Below are positions 22,101 to 33,567 of a DNA stretch of 64,000 bases, one piece after another (the stretch's first letter is position 1; the number at the start of each line of letters is the position of its first letter). The notes beneath the pieces were generated by a model. The model was given only the letters and a program-made list of their open reading frames with translations, ran no database searches and was not told where the DNA came from. The position numbers and the translations under genes were made by a program. Origin of the DNA: Mycogone perniciosa. Lineage: Eukaryota; Ascomycota; Sordariomycetes; Hypocreales; Hypocreaceae. The stretch is taken from NCBI GenBank assembly GCA_025331125.1, contig JAOALB010000184.1, positions 28,461 to 92,460 of the forward strand. Reading direction: 5' to 3'.

Positions 22101-25093
22101 GCTATTGGGCCCTATCAAATCCGGTCACAAGAAGTACTGCCTATTTTGGAACTCTGTTTCCTATTTTTGCTGGACTCGGGATACTTGGCGTGGTTGAGCC
22201 TCGAGATGAGAAAGATGCGCACCAAGGCATACTTGAGGCCGCCATCAAAGGTCAATTCAAGACTGTTCAAGCTCTGCTTGAGAAGTTCAAGTTCTCGGAA
22301 TCTGAGCTCCTGGATATCCTAGTGGCTGCTGCTTCCTCTGGAGACGAGATGATGCTACTCGAGTTGGTTGACTACATCACACGCAATAGCACCAGTCCCG
22401 ACAGCATTCCGTGGCCGCCCGTCCTTGTTTTTAGAGCAGCGTGGCTGGGCCTCGACCGTTTCGCCGACAAGTTACTCCAGTTGGGCTGTTCAGCCGATCC
22501 GAACGTCGAGTGGATGTCTATCATACAGACGTCACCTCTGGGCATGGCTGCGCGCAACTTTCATGCCGAAACTGTCCGGGTTCTTCTCAGACATGGTGCC
22601 AATATCAACTTCCGCAACGATAAGGAGAGGACTCCGCTGCATCTTGTTGCCGACCAGGGATACGCAGAAATAGCCAAGATTCTTGTAGAGGATGGGAAGA
22701 TCGACCTAGAGGTCGTTGACGACAGCGGCTTCACACCACTCTACTTAGCAGCCTTATGGGGCCACCATCGAGTTGTGGAAACGCTGCTACAGATTGGAGC
22801 GGATCCCAATATGGGTATCCAGCCGGACGTCAATTCAGGCAAGTGGTCGCCTCTTGTTGTCGCGTCCGATGACGGATACAAGAGATCGGTAGAGCTCCTG
22901 CTGGAGAAGAAAGCGAACCCAAACATCAGTGGCCCTACTGAGATCGGAACGCCATTGCGATACGCTGCTGTCAAAGGCCACATGGACATTTGCAATATGC
23001 TTCTCGCTAGTGGTGCTGATCCCAACAGCTCACTCATCAGCCCCCCGATCCTCATCCAAGTTGTGAATGATCAAGAATTAAGCGCGAACCAACTCGAGGT
23101 ACTCGATCTGCTGCTGTCGCACAGTGCGGATTTGAATGCAAAAGACTCCGACGGAACACCTGTATTGATTCATGCTGTGAGAAGCAAGGATGAGGATATC
23201 GTCCGGCGTCTTTTGGACCACGGCGCAGATGTCAACGCTCTGGATTCCGTAAGCAACGGAGCACTCTATTATGCCGCTTCGGACGGCTCACTTGACCTCG
23301 TTAAGCTCCTGCTAGAGAAGAACGCGGCAGTGAATGCAGTGAATGAGAATGGCGTGTCACCTTTATACTTCGCTGTTCCCGACCCTGAAATCACCCGTGT
23401 ACTGCTCGAGAAAGGCGCCGATCCGGATCTCAGCGTAAACAGCGGGTTCACGGCGCTGATGTTCGCAGCTTGGTCCAACCATATCACAAGCCTGGAGCTT
23501 CTCTTAAAACACAACGCCACGGTCGACATGGAGTACGGCGACGACGATGAATATATGAACGGATGGACAGCCCTGACGTGTGCAGCAACCTACGGGTCCG
23601 AGGATGGAATCAGAATCCTTGTGGAGAATGGAGCTGATCTTCGACATAAATCAACAGCTGGTGTTCCTATCCTCCATGTAGCCGCGCCAAATGCGACACT
23701 CTCAGGCGTGTTAGAGTTTCCATCCAAAATCGATCTCGATGTCGTTGATAAGGATGGCAAAACGGCGCTCCATCTTTCAGGCGTGTCAATAACAAACGTC
23801 AAGCGTCTCGTCAACGCTGGAGCCAGCCTGGATATCCAAGATACCGTCACGGGTGATACTCCGCTGACAATGGCAGCCTACTCCGGCGATCTAGAGCGTG
23901 TACAGTATCTTTTTAAGCATGGCGCCAGCATCAACCTTGGATCGCCAGCTGATGGTACGGCTCTTCACCAAGCTTGCCGGAAGTCGCATATGGATATCAT
24001 GAAGTTTCTGGTCGAGAACGGCGCCGACGTAAATCAGCCATGTGACGGTCTTCCTGGCACCCCTCTGCAGGCGGCATGCATGCAGTTTTCTTCCAATTCT
24101 CCGCGTCTCGTCGACGAGACAGTCAACTATCTGCTCGAACATGGGGCAGATGTGACCGTCGAGGGTGGCTTGTTGGGCTATGCCATCAACACAGCGGCCT
24201 TGGCTGGGACTCCAAGCCTCATCAACCTCTTCCTTGACAAGGGAGCGAAGGTTAACGTCAGCGATAGCATGGGCCGTATGCCAATACACCTCGCAGCATT
24301 CAACGGTATCGAAAATTTTGAGGCGATCCTCGACGCAGGAGGCAACATCAGTGATTGCGACAAAACGGGCCGAACGGCTTTGCATTGGGCAGTTCAGCCA
24401 GGGCGACTTCAAGTTGTGGAAAAGATCATCTCACTCTTGCCCAACAAGGAGGCCATTGACGCCCCAGATATTGATGGTTGGACGCCTCTCTGCTGGGCAG
24501 CACGGGGGACTGTGTCATGGATGGGTGAAGAACTACCGAGCGAGCCAGGAGATCAACTCACAGTGATGAGGCTTCTGATCGAGAAGGGTGCCAACCGATC
24601 TGTCATCGTGTCCGTTGGGGACCAGAAGTGGACGCCTCTTAAGATTGCCCGGTACTCTGGACAATCCTCAGAGGTGATTGAGCTACTGAAGCACGGCCTC
24701 AATCCCAAGAATGCAGGCGAGGAAACAGAGAATGGCCCTTCCGCGGAGGAGGCAGAGGAAGACAAGTCCAAGACAGCCAACGAGAAGAATTCATACTGCG
24801 ATGCATGTCGATGTGTAAGTATCTGCTAATCTTCTTCCTTACTTGTGGTTGGCCTGAAGACTAACTGCATATTACAGGCTATCCGTGGCTTCGCATATAC
24901 CTGCAAGTCCTGCTTCAAATTTGACTTCTGCTTCAAGTGTTATCCTCGCAGAGAGCTCATTCACACGTGGCCCGATCACCTGTATGAGCCAAACGGACCA
25001 GAATGGGACAATGCGTCCGAGGCCGAGGCTAATGACGATGAAGACGATGCGCACTCAGAATCAAGTGCCTCATCGGACTCTGATTCAGATTAG
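19197..25093 (+). CDS. NLR-like protein: hydrolase-like / STAND-like / ankyrin / ZZ finger
   Basis: Eight exons (19197-19489, 19562-19802, 19873-19926, 19998-20063, 20117-20359, 20411-20531, 20592-24814, 24878-25093) join in frame to 1818 residues. Intron 5 (20360-20410) needs a GC donor; the other in-frame choices give stops. The N-terminus is Pro/Glu-rich, with short PE repeats. Residues about 98-340 are an alpha/beta hydrolase-like domain of the SesB-type seen in fungal NLRs (LVVVHGVYGNW; AHDIGGIIVKDALAV; FTGCPHRS). The expected GHSxGG nucleophile Ser is Asp188. A NACHT-like core follows: the P-loop position reads YIHGTHRVREAS (about 394-405), lacking GKS/T, while a Walker B-like VINYFDEC is near 499-506. 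Some 22 ankyrin repeats fill about 560-1740 (for example TPLHLVADQGYAEIAKILV). A ZZ zinc finger (YCDACRC, TCKSCF, CFKCYP) and an acidic tail end the protein. Likely a cytosolic non-self sensor or regulator, possibly without enzyme or NTPase activity. Confidence 0.88.
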
Positions 25094-25252
25094 GAGTCAG
25101 TCATCATTATGGCAAGCTAGGATCGGATGAAGTATATGAGACATATGGTATTGGAAGGTAATCGGTGGGCACAATAGGCCAAAGCATCTGTAGAATTCAC
25201 GATTATACCAAAGAGGACCGCGCTGAACAAAAGACATCTGTGATGGACCTTT

Positions 25253-25894
25253 TTACTCTGTCGAAGTGCTCGAATTTACGGGAACAACTCCAAGTTCCCC
25301 CAGTATTTCCATCATGGCCTTTTGCAATAGGTCCTCCACGCTGTCACTTCGCCACTTCTCATCCTGCGGGCTGACCTCTGAAGTAATCAGACAATGTTCC
25401 AATGTCTTGCTGTTCACCACCAGTTGCGGCGAAGAGGACGCAACCTTCATTCTCAAGCCATTCAAGATGTTTTGCAGATGCTGAGCCGCCTTGCCGCCGC
25501 CTCTCCCTCCGTATGAAACGATAGCGGCAGGCTTCCCTTTCCATTCGTGATACAGATAATCGAGGGCGTTCTTCAGACTTGCAGGAATGCTCCAGTTATA
25601 CTGGGGAGTCACAAAGATAAATGCATCATATTGACGCACAGTGGCCGACCATTTCCTCGTGTGTTCCTGTGTGTAATGTGCTGTGGGATTGTCTGATGGA
25701 AGATGGGAGGGAACAGCCAGCTCATCGTAGAGAGGCAGCGACTGGTCTACGAGGTCGAGTGTATGGAGAGTTACCCCTGGGCAAGGATTTCTCGTATTCA
25801 GAATACTACACACGTATTGTGTGATGAACGGATTGAGGCGCGGCGTTCTGGTACTGCGTGTTACAACCGCAATCGTATCTGTTCGAGGCTCCAT
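25253..25894 (-). CDS. NADPH-dependent FMN reductase-like flavoprotein
   Basis: An intron-free 213-residue frame. The flavodoxin-like fold is indicated by an N-terminal IAVVTRSTRTPRLNP (FMN phosphate loop position), then FVTPQYNWSIPASLKNALDY, the hallmark of the FMN_red/NADPH-dependent reductase family, and SYGGRGGGKAAQHL binding the flavin ring. Members reduce quinones, azo compounds, chromate or FMN using NAD(P)H. The length fits the family (180-220). It is convergent with the NLR-like gene, whose stop lies 159 bp away. The start is the ATG opening MEPRTDTIAVV. Confidence 0.88.
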   Translation of the reverse strand: MEPRTDTIAVVTRSTRTPRLNPFITQYVCSILNTRNPCPGVTLHTLDLVDQSLPLYDELAVPSHLPSDNPTAHYTQEHTRKWSATVRQYDAFIFVTPQYNWSIPASLKNALDYLYHEWKGKPAAIVSYGGRGGGKAAQHLQNILNGLRMKVASSSPQLVVNSKTLEHCLITSEVSPQDEKWRSDSVEDLLQKAMMEILGELGVVPVNSSTSTE

Positions 25895-26438
25895 GATCTC
25901 GGGGCAAATTGCAGAGCACTAATAGTAGAGAGAGAATCAGTGAAGAGTTGACGACACTATTGATTCATAAGTCTTGGTCTCGGGAGCTTCAACATTTGTG
26001 CATTTGTTCATACTCCTTGCTTCGAGCAACACTGCCAATTCAGCACCGCTCTCGCGATGTGATCTCGAGGCTCCTCGGCGGATATTGCGGACGATGCGGG
26101 TAATGCGGAGATTAGACAGGCACTCATATTGCTTCTGATACTTGCCTGATGCCTCGATTTCTGCCAATTTCCGAATCCATCTCCTATCTATTTCTCTGTC
26201 ATGACGGAGTTATCTGGTATGGCTCATAGTGATGAGGAGTGATGAATGGAAGATGGAGTGGCAGCAGTGCAAGGCCTTTACTCCGTAAAGTGCTCCGTAC
26301 AGTGGGCTAAATAGGCTATAGCTCCAACTGCCCCACCATGAATGAACCGCTAAAGAGAGTGCATCACTTCGTTTGATATCAACGTCAACACCATCACAGA
26401 AAGTCCCCCAAAGCCATCTCAGTGACAAAACCCCCATC
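25895..26438. other. Divergent promoter region
   Basis: 544 bp between the FMN reductase gene (minus) and the dynactin p25 gene (plus). TACTCCGTA-type motifs occur at 26279-26300. The last 60 bases are C/A-rich, typical of a fungal 5' UTR. No gene seen. Confidence 0.5.
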
Positions 26439-27119
26439 ATGGCGTCGCGCCGTCCAGCAAAAGGCGATTATATCGAGACCGTAATCAGTTCCCCCTTTCA
26501 TCTTCATAGCCCAACCTACCAGATGCCAGCTTCGCTAACGCGCAAGACCTCTTAGGACACGGGCAACAAAGTCGCCCGCAAAGCCGTCCTTGTCGGCACG
26601 CAGAACATCATGCTGGGCGGCAAAACCGTCATCCAGCCCGAAGTCATGATCCGAGGCGACCTCGTCCGCACTGTTCCCCCCTCGGCCCCGTCAACCGGAG
26701 GAACCGCCGCTCCGCCAAACACCACCGCCGTGGCCATTGGCCGATACTGCTTCCTGTCGCGCGGTGTGCTGCTCCGACCTCCCGGACGAATCTACAAGGG
26801 CATCTTCACGTACATGCCTCTGCGGATCGGTGACCACGTCTTCGTCGGACAAGGAACCGTGGTGCAGGCCGCGAGCATAGGCAACCACGTGTCCATCGGG
26901 AAGAATTGCACCGTCAACGAGTTTGCTATTATCAAGGACTACGTTAAGATCCTGGATGGAACGATTGTGCCCGCCAACATGGTCATTCCAAGCTTCTCTA
27001 TCGTGGCCGGCCAGCCGGGACGAGTGGTGGGGGAATTGCCGGATGGCGCGCATGAGGAGTTTGAGTTGAGGGATCTGTACAAGACTGTTGGGAATAATCC
27101 TCAGCCAGTTGCCGCATGA
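26439..27119 (+). CDS. Dynactin subunit 5 (p25)
   Basis: Two exons (26439-26480, 26556-27119) join to 201 residues; the 75-nt intron has a GCTAACG branch site. The sequence begins KGDYIETDTGNKVARKAVL, characteristic of p25, and continues as a left-handed beta-helix of hexapeptide repeats (IQPEVMIRGDLV; VAIGRYCFLSRGVLLRP; VFVGQGTVVQAASIGNHVSI). The p25 subunit caps the pointed end of the dynactin Arp1 filament with p27/p62/Arp11 and helps attach dynein to early endosomes in hyphae. An Ala/Pro/Thr-rich insertion (PSAPSTGGTAAPPN) is typical of filamentous fungi. Confidence 0.93.
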
Positions 27120-28374
27120 ACGAACGCCAATGGACGAATGACTGATGTTTGAACGAAACGATAGCTGTCAGAGGCATTGCCAATATGAGCTGCGCTGCCA
27201 TTGGCATGTGCGCCAGGATCCTCGACAAGCTACGACAGGACACTTGCGATAGGCTAGCCGGGCCAAGGATGGATGGAGGACGTTTTTTCCCTTGCCTAGG
27301 CGACAGAGATAGGCGGATATGTGACTTTTACGTACCTTGTCCATCAACATCTGGTTTGCCAGCAGCCATGTTGAGTCCGCGATGCAACTCCAGCCCATCT
27401 GGACCAACTGCTCAAACCACCCGTGGTAGTAAGCCAGTTGAGCCTTTGCCAACAGGGCTTCTAGCCATCGTCGAGGAAGAAAAATTCAGCCTCGCCCGAG
27501 ACGTGTAAAGTATGACGAAGCATAACCGGAGTGGGAAACCAGAGCCAAGAAGATGAGTTAGATGAAGGGAGACTAAAGAGGATTAAAATTTACTTGGAAA
27601 CCTCGGAGGCGTCCAGGGTTCCATTTCATTCATGATCTGTGGTAACGGTCCAAAAGACTCAAAGTTGCCCTCTGCAGAAACCGATGTCGTACCATCGCTG
27701 AAACCGTCTCTGGGTCAAATGGAGGAACATCAGCAATGGTATGAAGTACACATAGCAGAACGTCGCAGCAGAACGTCACGATACCACGTAAACATGATGT
27801 CACACCAGATGCACTGGATCCTCTCATTTTCTGAGGTTTGGCGAACGCTGATGATTTTTCAGTACCCCCCACCTTGTGGGTAACATCGTCAGGGTTTCCC
27901 GCATTAGATCACATCATAATAACGCATTCACCTAAGCGAGAGGGAGACAGGCATACCGAATGGCCGACATCTTCTCGGTGGCCGATTCGCGTACTGGTAG
28001 AGAGAGAGGTCGTCGTTTGTCGAGACCAGACCGACGTTTCGGCCAAGGTTCGTCCGATTCACTATACCATCAGATCGAGACGGTTTTCTGGAGAGATATC
28101 CTCTTATTTGTGCTTCGATGTGAAGCACGTCTTGGTGGGCAGAGGCCAAAACAACAATGAACAAAGTTAAAGACGTTCAGACTTTGGCGGCCTATGAAGG
28201 CACCGGTGTTTTATTATGCCGCTTCCTCGACGTCAATAAAGTACATGACGCATCACTTCTCAACTCCATGTCATTCTCATGTTTACCTCCATTTCTTCGA
28301 TGTTTCTCTCCTGCTTTGCCGACCACATGTTTCGTAACCGCAAATCATCAGTCGCTCGAAATCCACATCACCAA
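27120..28374. other. Intergenic, no gene supported
   Basis: 1.25 kb with short frames only. None shows splice-compatible conserved sequence or a known motif. Confidence 0.5.
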
Positions 28375-28831
28375 ATGGAGCCACTAAAACGGGCCGGCCC
28401 GAGGAAACTGTTCAAGAGACGGAAACCTTCCGCTGGTGGCGTGAGTTGTCCTGTCAGTCTCTCAATCCATCTGCTCCGTACTTCGTATGTGTGATATGCG
28501 GAAGCATTTGCTAATAGCCCTCGAGCTTCCTCCAGGTCTTGTTCTTCCAGCTGGCAAAAAGCTGCGGCCAGCCCCGTCAACGCCGCCCCCATCATCCCCT
28601 TGCCTGTCAGGGCCCCATCAGGCCTTTGTCAATGAGCTCCACATGAAACTTGAGCAAATCGCCCGGCGGGAGGGGCTTCGGCAAATGCGGGATGGCGGAG
28701 ATATTGAGGTGGAAGAGCTTCGCTTCGGTTCCCCTCCTATTGAAGCGAAAGAATCGAGAGCCGGATGGGTAACGAATACTACCGCGAGCGATCGTTTGCA
28801 TATATCATTGTGGATTCAATTGGACAACTAA
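28375..28831 (+). CDS. Possible small basic protein gene
   Basis: Tentative. An ATG at 28375 opens a basic peptide (KRAGPRKLFKRRKPSAGG) followed by GT donors near 28436-28445. After AG acceptors at 28517, 28535 or 28550 a second frame reads LPPGLVLPAGKKLRPAP and then HMKLEQIARREGLRQMRDG with a helical, charged character. The exact splice sites are unresolved, since the obvious GTGAGT donor does not keep frame. The 3' end at 28831 is the stop of the second frame, but a further intron at GTAACG (28769) is possible. Not recognised as a known family. Confidence 0.28.
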
Positions 28832-29348
28832 TTAACCTTCAAGTTTGTGAACGGCATAGAAGCACGTTCACAGCATATGCTTATTATGTTACATCAACCA
28901 CCGATATTGTACAGATGACGACTCTGCCTCTACTGCTCTTCGCTATACCCTCCGACAACACAAAGCTGCCTTATCAAAGCCTGGGTCACTGGGCTCCAAA
29001 CCCCCATATGCATATTATTGCTCTACACTCCGCAGAGTAGTATTATGCTTCGTCCCCTCAGTCCCCCCTCTTTGCCCAGAGCGCGTGGCCCATATAACCC
29101 AATGAAGATGGAAAATCTGCCCTGGTGAGTGCATATATGTACGCACATGCATGTCTTGTCACTCTATGGCGTTTTTGTGGGTACCCGTGTGATTTGTTAT
29201 GACTAGAAAAGATACTGAAGCTGATACCCAACAAAGGGTATAAAGTCCCTCATCTCTCCCCATTGTCAAGAAAACGCATCATCTATGAACTTGCAACTCA
29301 TTCCTCTTCAGTTTCTATACCAGTTTATTTTGTATTGTTGTTGACATC
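28832..29348. other. Intergenic
   Basis: No gene seen. The 130 bases before 29349 contain CT-rich tracts and CATC repeats typical of a fungal 5' UTR. Confidence 0.5.
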
Positions 29349-29812
29349 ATGACTACTGCTTCCTCTCGTGCTGCCTTCCTCGAGGAGGTTCACAATAGCC
29401 GTGATATCGACAGATTCATCGAGCTATTCGCTGGCAACGTGAAGCTCAGTGATTACGGTAAGGCCAACACAACACTCACACAAACTATCTCATTATAGGA
29501 GAGCTGGCTGTGCTAACGGGGTATTTAAAAGTGCTCGGCATTGTTGACTTCCCCAAGCAAAGCATTCGGGACTTCTACAGCAGCTTCTGGAGCGGCAATG
29601 GGGATGTCACATTCCGTACGCGACATGCCCATGGCTCTGACGACTTGTTCGCGTGGGAGGTTGATCTGATCTTTGTCGCTGGCGATGACATTGACAAGAT
29701 TGGCGTCAAGAAGGGACAAAACGTTGTCATGAAGGGTGTTTCACTGCAGCGATGGGAGAATAACCAGATCATTGAGCAAAAGGACTACTTCTTTGTAGAC
29801 AGCGCCAAATAA
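29349..29812 (+). CDS. NTF2-like (SnoaL-type) small protein
   Basis: Two exons (29349-29457, 29532-29812) encode 129 residues. The start is MTTASSRAAFLEEVHNSRDI, followed by FIELFAGNVKLSDYG; the second exon gives FPKQSIRDFYSSFWSG, then VTFRTRHAHGSDDLFAWEVD and VVMKGVSLQRWENNQI. The length and the alternation of one long helix pair with a curved beta-sheet match the NTF2-like/SnoaL superfamily, whose members are small cyclases, isomerases or binding proteins. There is no secondary-metabolite core gene nearby, so the substrate is unknown. Confidence 0.75.
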
Positions 29813-30510
29813 ATTCCTGGAGCTTGACTTTTTACCTACTCTACTTTCTGCTTCCGATATATCGTCAAGTGCTTTATGTGAATGTAAAGTGGCTTCTCAC
29901 AGCTCAACAGTCCGAGAGCTCACACATAGGATACCTTCCAAAGAAGCCGACCTTGCTACCTAGTGTTTTTTGTTTTCATTTAGAATTCCTTTACATTCTA
30001 CGGGTTTCCATCTTTAACTGGCAGTCTCTGACAGCTGGCAAAACGTGCTGTGTGTGGGAGGGTTGCCTTGGAGACTGGCCACCTGGCGAACACCTACTAA
30101 AACCCAACTTCAATTTTTTCCTCTTCTCTTCAAAACAAACACCATTTCAATTTACATTGATCGGTATTTGTACTTGGCAGCCAAGTGGTTCATCACCACA
30201 TTCTGCACACGGCAGGTATTTACCCTCTCTGAAACGTACTTGATGTTTTACATCTCACTGACTCGGGACATAACAGGAACGCAAGTCAACAAAGAACCTC
30301 CTTGGAGACAATCTTCATCCGATTCCCAAGAAAGACGAGGAATTGAGGAGCTATACAAAGCCTCACTTGGCGTTCGAAACCCATCAGGCACATATCCCTC
30401 CCCCCTTCATAGCGACCTTGGCGTCAAGCTTGAAAATCGGGATATTAACCACCCAAAGAACACAAGAGAAAGCAATTCATGACCAAGCTTCCTACCTCAA
30501 GACAAAGATC
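29813..30510. other. Intergenic / 5' region
   Basis: 698 bp. Open frames run through (for example 29824-30243) without recognisable motifs. The CA- and CT-rich segment 30100-30500 is compatible with promoter and 5' UTR of the next gene. Confidence 0.45.
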
Positions 30511-31374
30511 ATGGCTAACGACGAGTACTCATTTCTCAAGATCCGCTATGTTCCAGCGCCTCAACCCGCCGAAGAGCAGAATGCACACCTGCGTTTTCCG
30601 GCTGTAATGGACTGTGGCACGGAGTTTGAAAAGGGACGCATGTTGGTGACCCCCTTCTATGTCGATCTTCACGAAGTTCCTGATGATGAAGTCCAAAAAA
30701 TGGTAGCACGCGTTGTGCAACAGATTGAATCCGACGAGAGTGGCGATGAGAATGAGGATGAGGACGAGGACGAGAGTGACAGCGATATTTCCTGGGGAAC
30801 TGTCGAGCAATACGGCACCTTATGCTACCGCCTCCTCTGCAGAATCAAGGACCTGCATCGAGCATACACCAGAGTCCCCAAGTTCTTTGGTAATATTCCT
30901 ATCCAAGGTGATAACCCCTTCATCGTTGCGCTTACGCAAGTCGCCCTCCGCCGACGACACATTCAGGTGCTGAAGAACCGAATCTGGTACGCCTGCAAAG
31001 AATGGCATCGACACCTAACCAAGATGCAAGACTGCGAACTCTTTCTCAAGGACTTCCAAAGCGCCGCAGAGGAGGGCGGACCCCGACGCTTCAACGACGC
31101 TTACGATTTGGCATGGAGACAGAACGCAGTGGCGACGTACTTCGTCCCGAAGACGATGGCTTCCGAGAGCCACGATCGATGCTACAAAATGAGGGTTAAC
31201 GAGAAGCGAGTTATGGAGAGTCTGAACGTTGCGTGCGACAAGCTGATGGATGCAGAGCCGGAACCTGATTCCGTGGCCTGGCTCAGCTGTCTTCACACAG
31301 TCGAGGACTTCTACGCCATGGAGGGCCAGGAGACGAGCGTCGCTACGCAGACCATGCTGGGTAGGGTGATGTAG
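30511..31374 (+). CDS. Unknown acidic fungal protein, possibly C-terminally truncated
   Basis: The ATG at 30511 (context AAAGATCATGG) is chosen because the sequence becomes protein-like from MANDEYSFLK onward; the same frame is open further upstream but reads as UTR. 287 residues. A strongly acidic run (about residues 70-90, DEDEDEDESDSD) separates two folded parts. The second is helical with many Trp/His/Arg (RIWYACKEWHRHLTKMQDCE; YDLAWRQNAVATYFVP). No family recognised. The frame ends in TAG at 31372-31374, yet coding-like sequence continues in the same frame for 49 more codons (see the next entry), so this allele may be truncated. Confidence 0.6.
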   Translation: MANDEYSFLKIRYVPAPQPAEEQNAHLRFPAVMDCGTEFEKGRMLVTPFYVDLHEVPDDEVQKMVARVVQQIESDESGDENEDEDEDESDSDISWGTVEQYGTLCYRLLCRIKDLHRAYTRVPKFFGNIPIQGDNPFIVALTQVALRRRHIQVLKNRIWYACKEWHRHLTKMQDCELFLKDFQSAAEEGGPRRFNDAYDLAWRQNAVATYFVPKTMASESHDRCYKMRVNEKRVMESLNVACDKLMDAEPEPDSVAWLSCLHTVEDFYAMEGQETSVATQTMLGRVM

Positions 31375-31524
31375 GGATTCGCCACTATGCTGTGGGGTGA
31401 CTGGGAGCACCTGTTTCAGGAGCAGCCTCTCTCGGGTGTCGTCATGGACTATTGCCGGGATATTATGCTGTTGAAGAGGGCGCAGCTGTCGTCGAATGAC
31501 GGGAAATGGCCACGCATGTCCTGA
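31375..31524 (+). pseudogene. In-frame continuation after TAG of the preceding gene
   Basis: Directly after the TAG at 31372-31374 the same frame stays open for 49 codons to a TGA at 31522, giving peptide with the same Trp-rich helical character (TMLWGDWEHLFQEQPL; VVMDYCRDIMLLKRAQL). No intron long enough to remove the TAG fits. It is either a nonsense mutation, a readthrough extension or chance. Readthrough is less likely because the base after TAG is G rather than the CTA context. Confidence 0.4.
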
Positions 31525-31847
31525 ATACCGAGTGGAGAGATCCAAGTTGTATGTTCAACAGACAATGGAGAATGATGGGAGGTGACTATGAACAGGTTTC
31601 GGACAGTAGCTAGCACGGTAGCAGCATCATGTATGGATTGTGAGAATAATCACCAGACGCTACGGACGCTCTATAATTGTTCTAAATAAGTGGTGTCTTC
31701 ATGTTGTTTCATGTCCTTTCATCTTGAGACGTCCCTCCATCCCGGGTTGTATATCCTTCTTTTGTAATGTCTATAATACCTTCTCACCATCATCATATCC
31801 ATAGCCAAAATGACCATAAAAGCCCTCGCCACATACACCATCTCGAG

Positions 31848-32908
31848 CTAACGATCACGGCCCAGGCGCTCCTCGTCGTCATGTACTAGCTCGTACGCAG
31901 GTCGGAACGTTTTGGCGCTGTCATCTAATGCCAGGGCGGGATTTGGCCGTGTGTCGTATAAGCCGCCAAGGGACGTGAAGCCTTGGTTATATAAGCTGCA
32001 AAAGGGAATGTCAAGATGTCGGATGAACTGTGAACATGTTAGTCACGCCTACGCCCTGCTATTTTCAACACCAAACAATATCAAGCAATCGAGACCCATT
32101 TCAGACCATGAGGCCGGGAAAAGACGGAGGGGAACAAGGTCAGGACAGAGCAGACTTACACCCCAAATCTCGGCGTACTGCCAATCTATCACCGGATGCA
32201 CCCTCATAATCTGCGGCCAATCCCCATCCGTCGGCGCAAAGTCCGTCAATGACTCGGCGTGCGGATCAGTCCTCCTTGTACCCATGAATACAGCCTTCAC
32301 ATCTGGCTTTTCTGCGATGTAGGCTTCGAGGGCAGGCCGCATGGCCATGGCGTAGCGGTTTAGGTCGAGGTGGTATTCGGTAGTGGAGGCGGCAACGAAG
32401 GATTCGACTTCGGGGAAGGGGTGTTTGGAGACGATATAGATTGCCTTGAGGGTTTGAGGCGAGGATGATGTGTTGTTCGGTTGTGCGATGTCGGTGTTTG
32501 AGTCGGCGTTGGTTTCGGAGGCGGAGGGTCGAGTAGGCAAGCAGGCCAAGATCAATATCAACAGCACAAGACAGTCCTTTCCCCCATTATAGCTCAGAGA
32601 AAGCTGCTCAGGTCTGTGTATACGCAAGAAGTCCCAAGTCAGTCCACTGCCCTCATCCCAAGACCCCCCTCCCTTAGCACGGACCAAACGCACCTGTATC
32701 GCCTCAGCGCCTCCTCAATAATGGCAATTGAGTGTCTCGTACGACTCTGCACACTCCACAACACCTTATCGTCCGTCTTCTCGTCCAGGAAAGCCAACAC
32801 CTTGCGCCTCAACTCGTAGCATATCGCAGGCAGCGCGCGAGCCGCACCCGCCGCTGCCGCATCGGATGGCGCGGGCGGCTTTGCGACGACGCCATTGGGG
32901 CCGGACAT
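31848..32908 (-). CDS. FAD1: FAD synthetase (FMN adenylyltransferase)
   Basis: Three exons on the minus strand (32908-32694, 32613-32160, 32027-31848) join in frame to 282 residues; introns of 80 and 132 nt. The PAPS-reductase-like fold is marked by LSLSYNGGKDC (about 76-86, the PP-loop-type ATP site), then VFMGTRRTDPHA, RVHPVIDWQYAEIWG, and a C-terminal HLDIPFCSLYNQGFTSLGG with PNPALALD and FRPAYELVHDDEERLGR. These motifs are diagnostic for eukaryotic FAD1, which makes FAD from FMN and ATP in the cytosol. The insertion between ILACLPTRPS and LKAIYIV is low-complexity (Ser/Thr/Asn-rich). The gene uses the ATG at 32908 (MSGPNGVVAKPPAP). Confidence 0.93.
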
Positions 32909-33567
32909 TGTTGGATTTTCGGCTTTTTGATGCTTTCTCGATCGGTTCGTGCGGTTTCTACATAGCGATCTAGGGACTTGGTAAAAAGAAAAAAGGGCCA
33001 AAGAAAAGAGGGAAATGTGCGAGGCTGAAAGGAAGTGTAGGGATTTTTTTGCCTCGGTCCGTTAGTGAGGACAGACAGGACAGCCTTTCACGTTTCGATG
33101 CGTTTCCGTCTGTCGGAGAGGACCCCGTGGGGTAAATAATGGTATGCTTACCTCAGCATGGACTTGGCGGGGCCGAAAGGTCCGCTATGACGGCATTAAG
33201 CTTCGTTCACTGATCACCTTCATCTTCATCTTCAATTCTTCATCGCAACATTGTCATGTCGTCTTTTAAGAATATCCTTCCAATCGTTTGCCCTATGGAT
33301 AGTACGAAGTACCATGCATCAAATAAACCTATGCGCATGTTTCCATTCTCATCCAAAATCACCAAAACAGTCAGTCGACTCTGGGCCAATCCGTTCTCAC
33401 TTGCGCCATCAAACGCCATGCGAGGAAACAAACCAATAGTAGAACAACCAGTTGCGCCTCTTGTGCAAAATTGGCAGGGTATCTTCACAGACATGCATTC
33501 CTCCTCGCATCTCCCATTGACCTTCCAGGCTCCAAGTACCAACCTAGCATCGATTACACCTCCCAGG
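32909..33567. other. Intergenic
   Basis: 659 bp between FAD1 and the 3' end of the next minus-strand gene. A 131-codon minus-strand frame at 33240-33635 overlaps that gene's 3' end in another frame and has no motif, so it is not called. No other feature seen. Confidence 0.5.
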
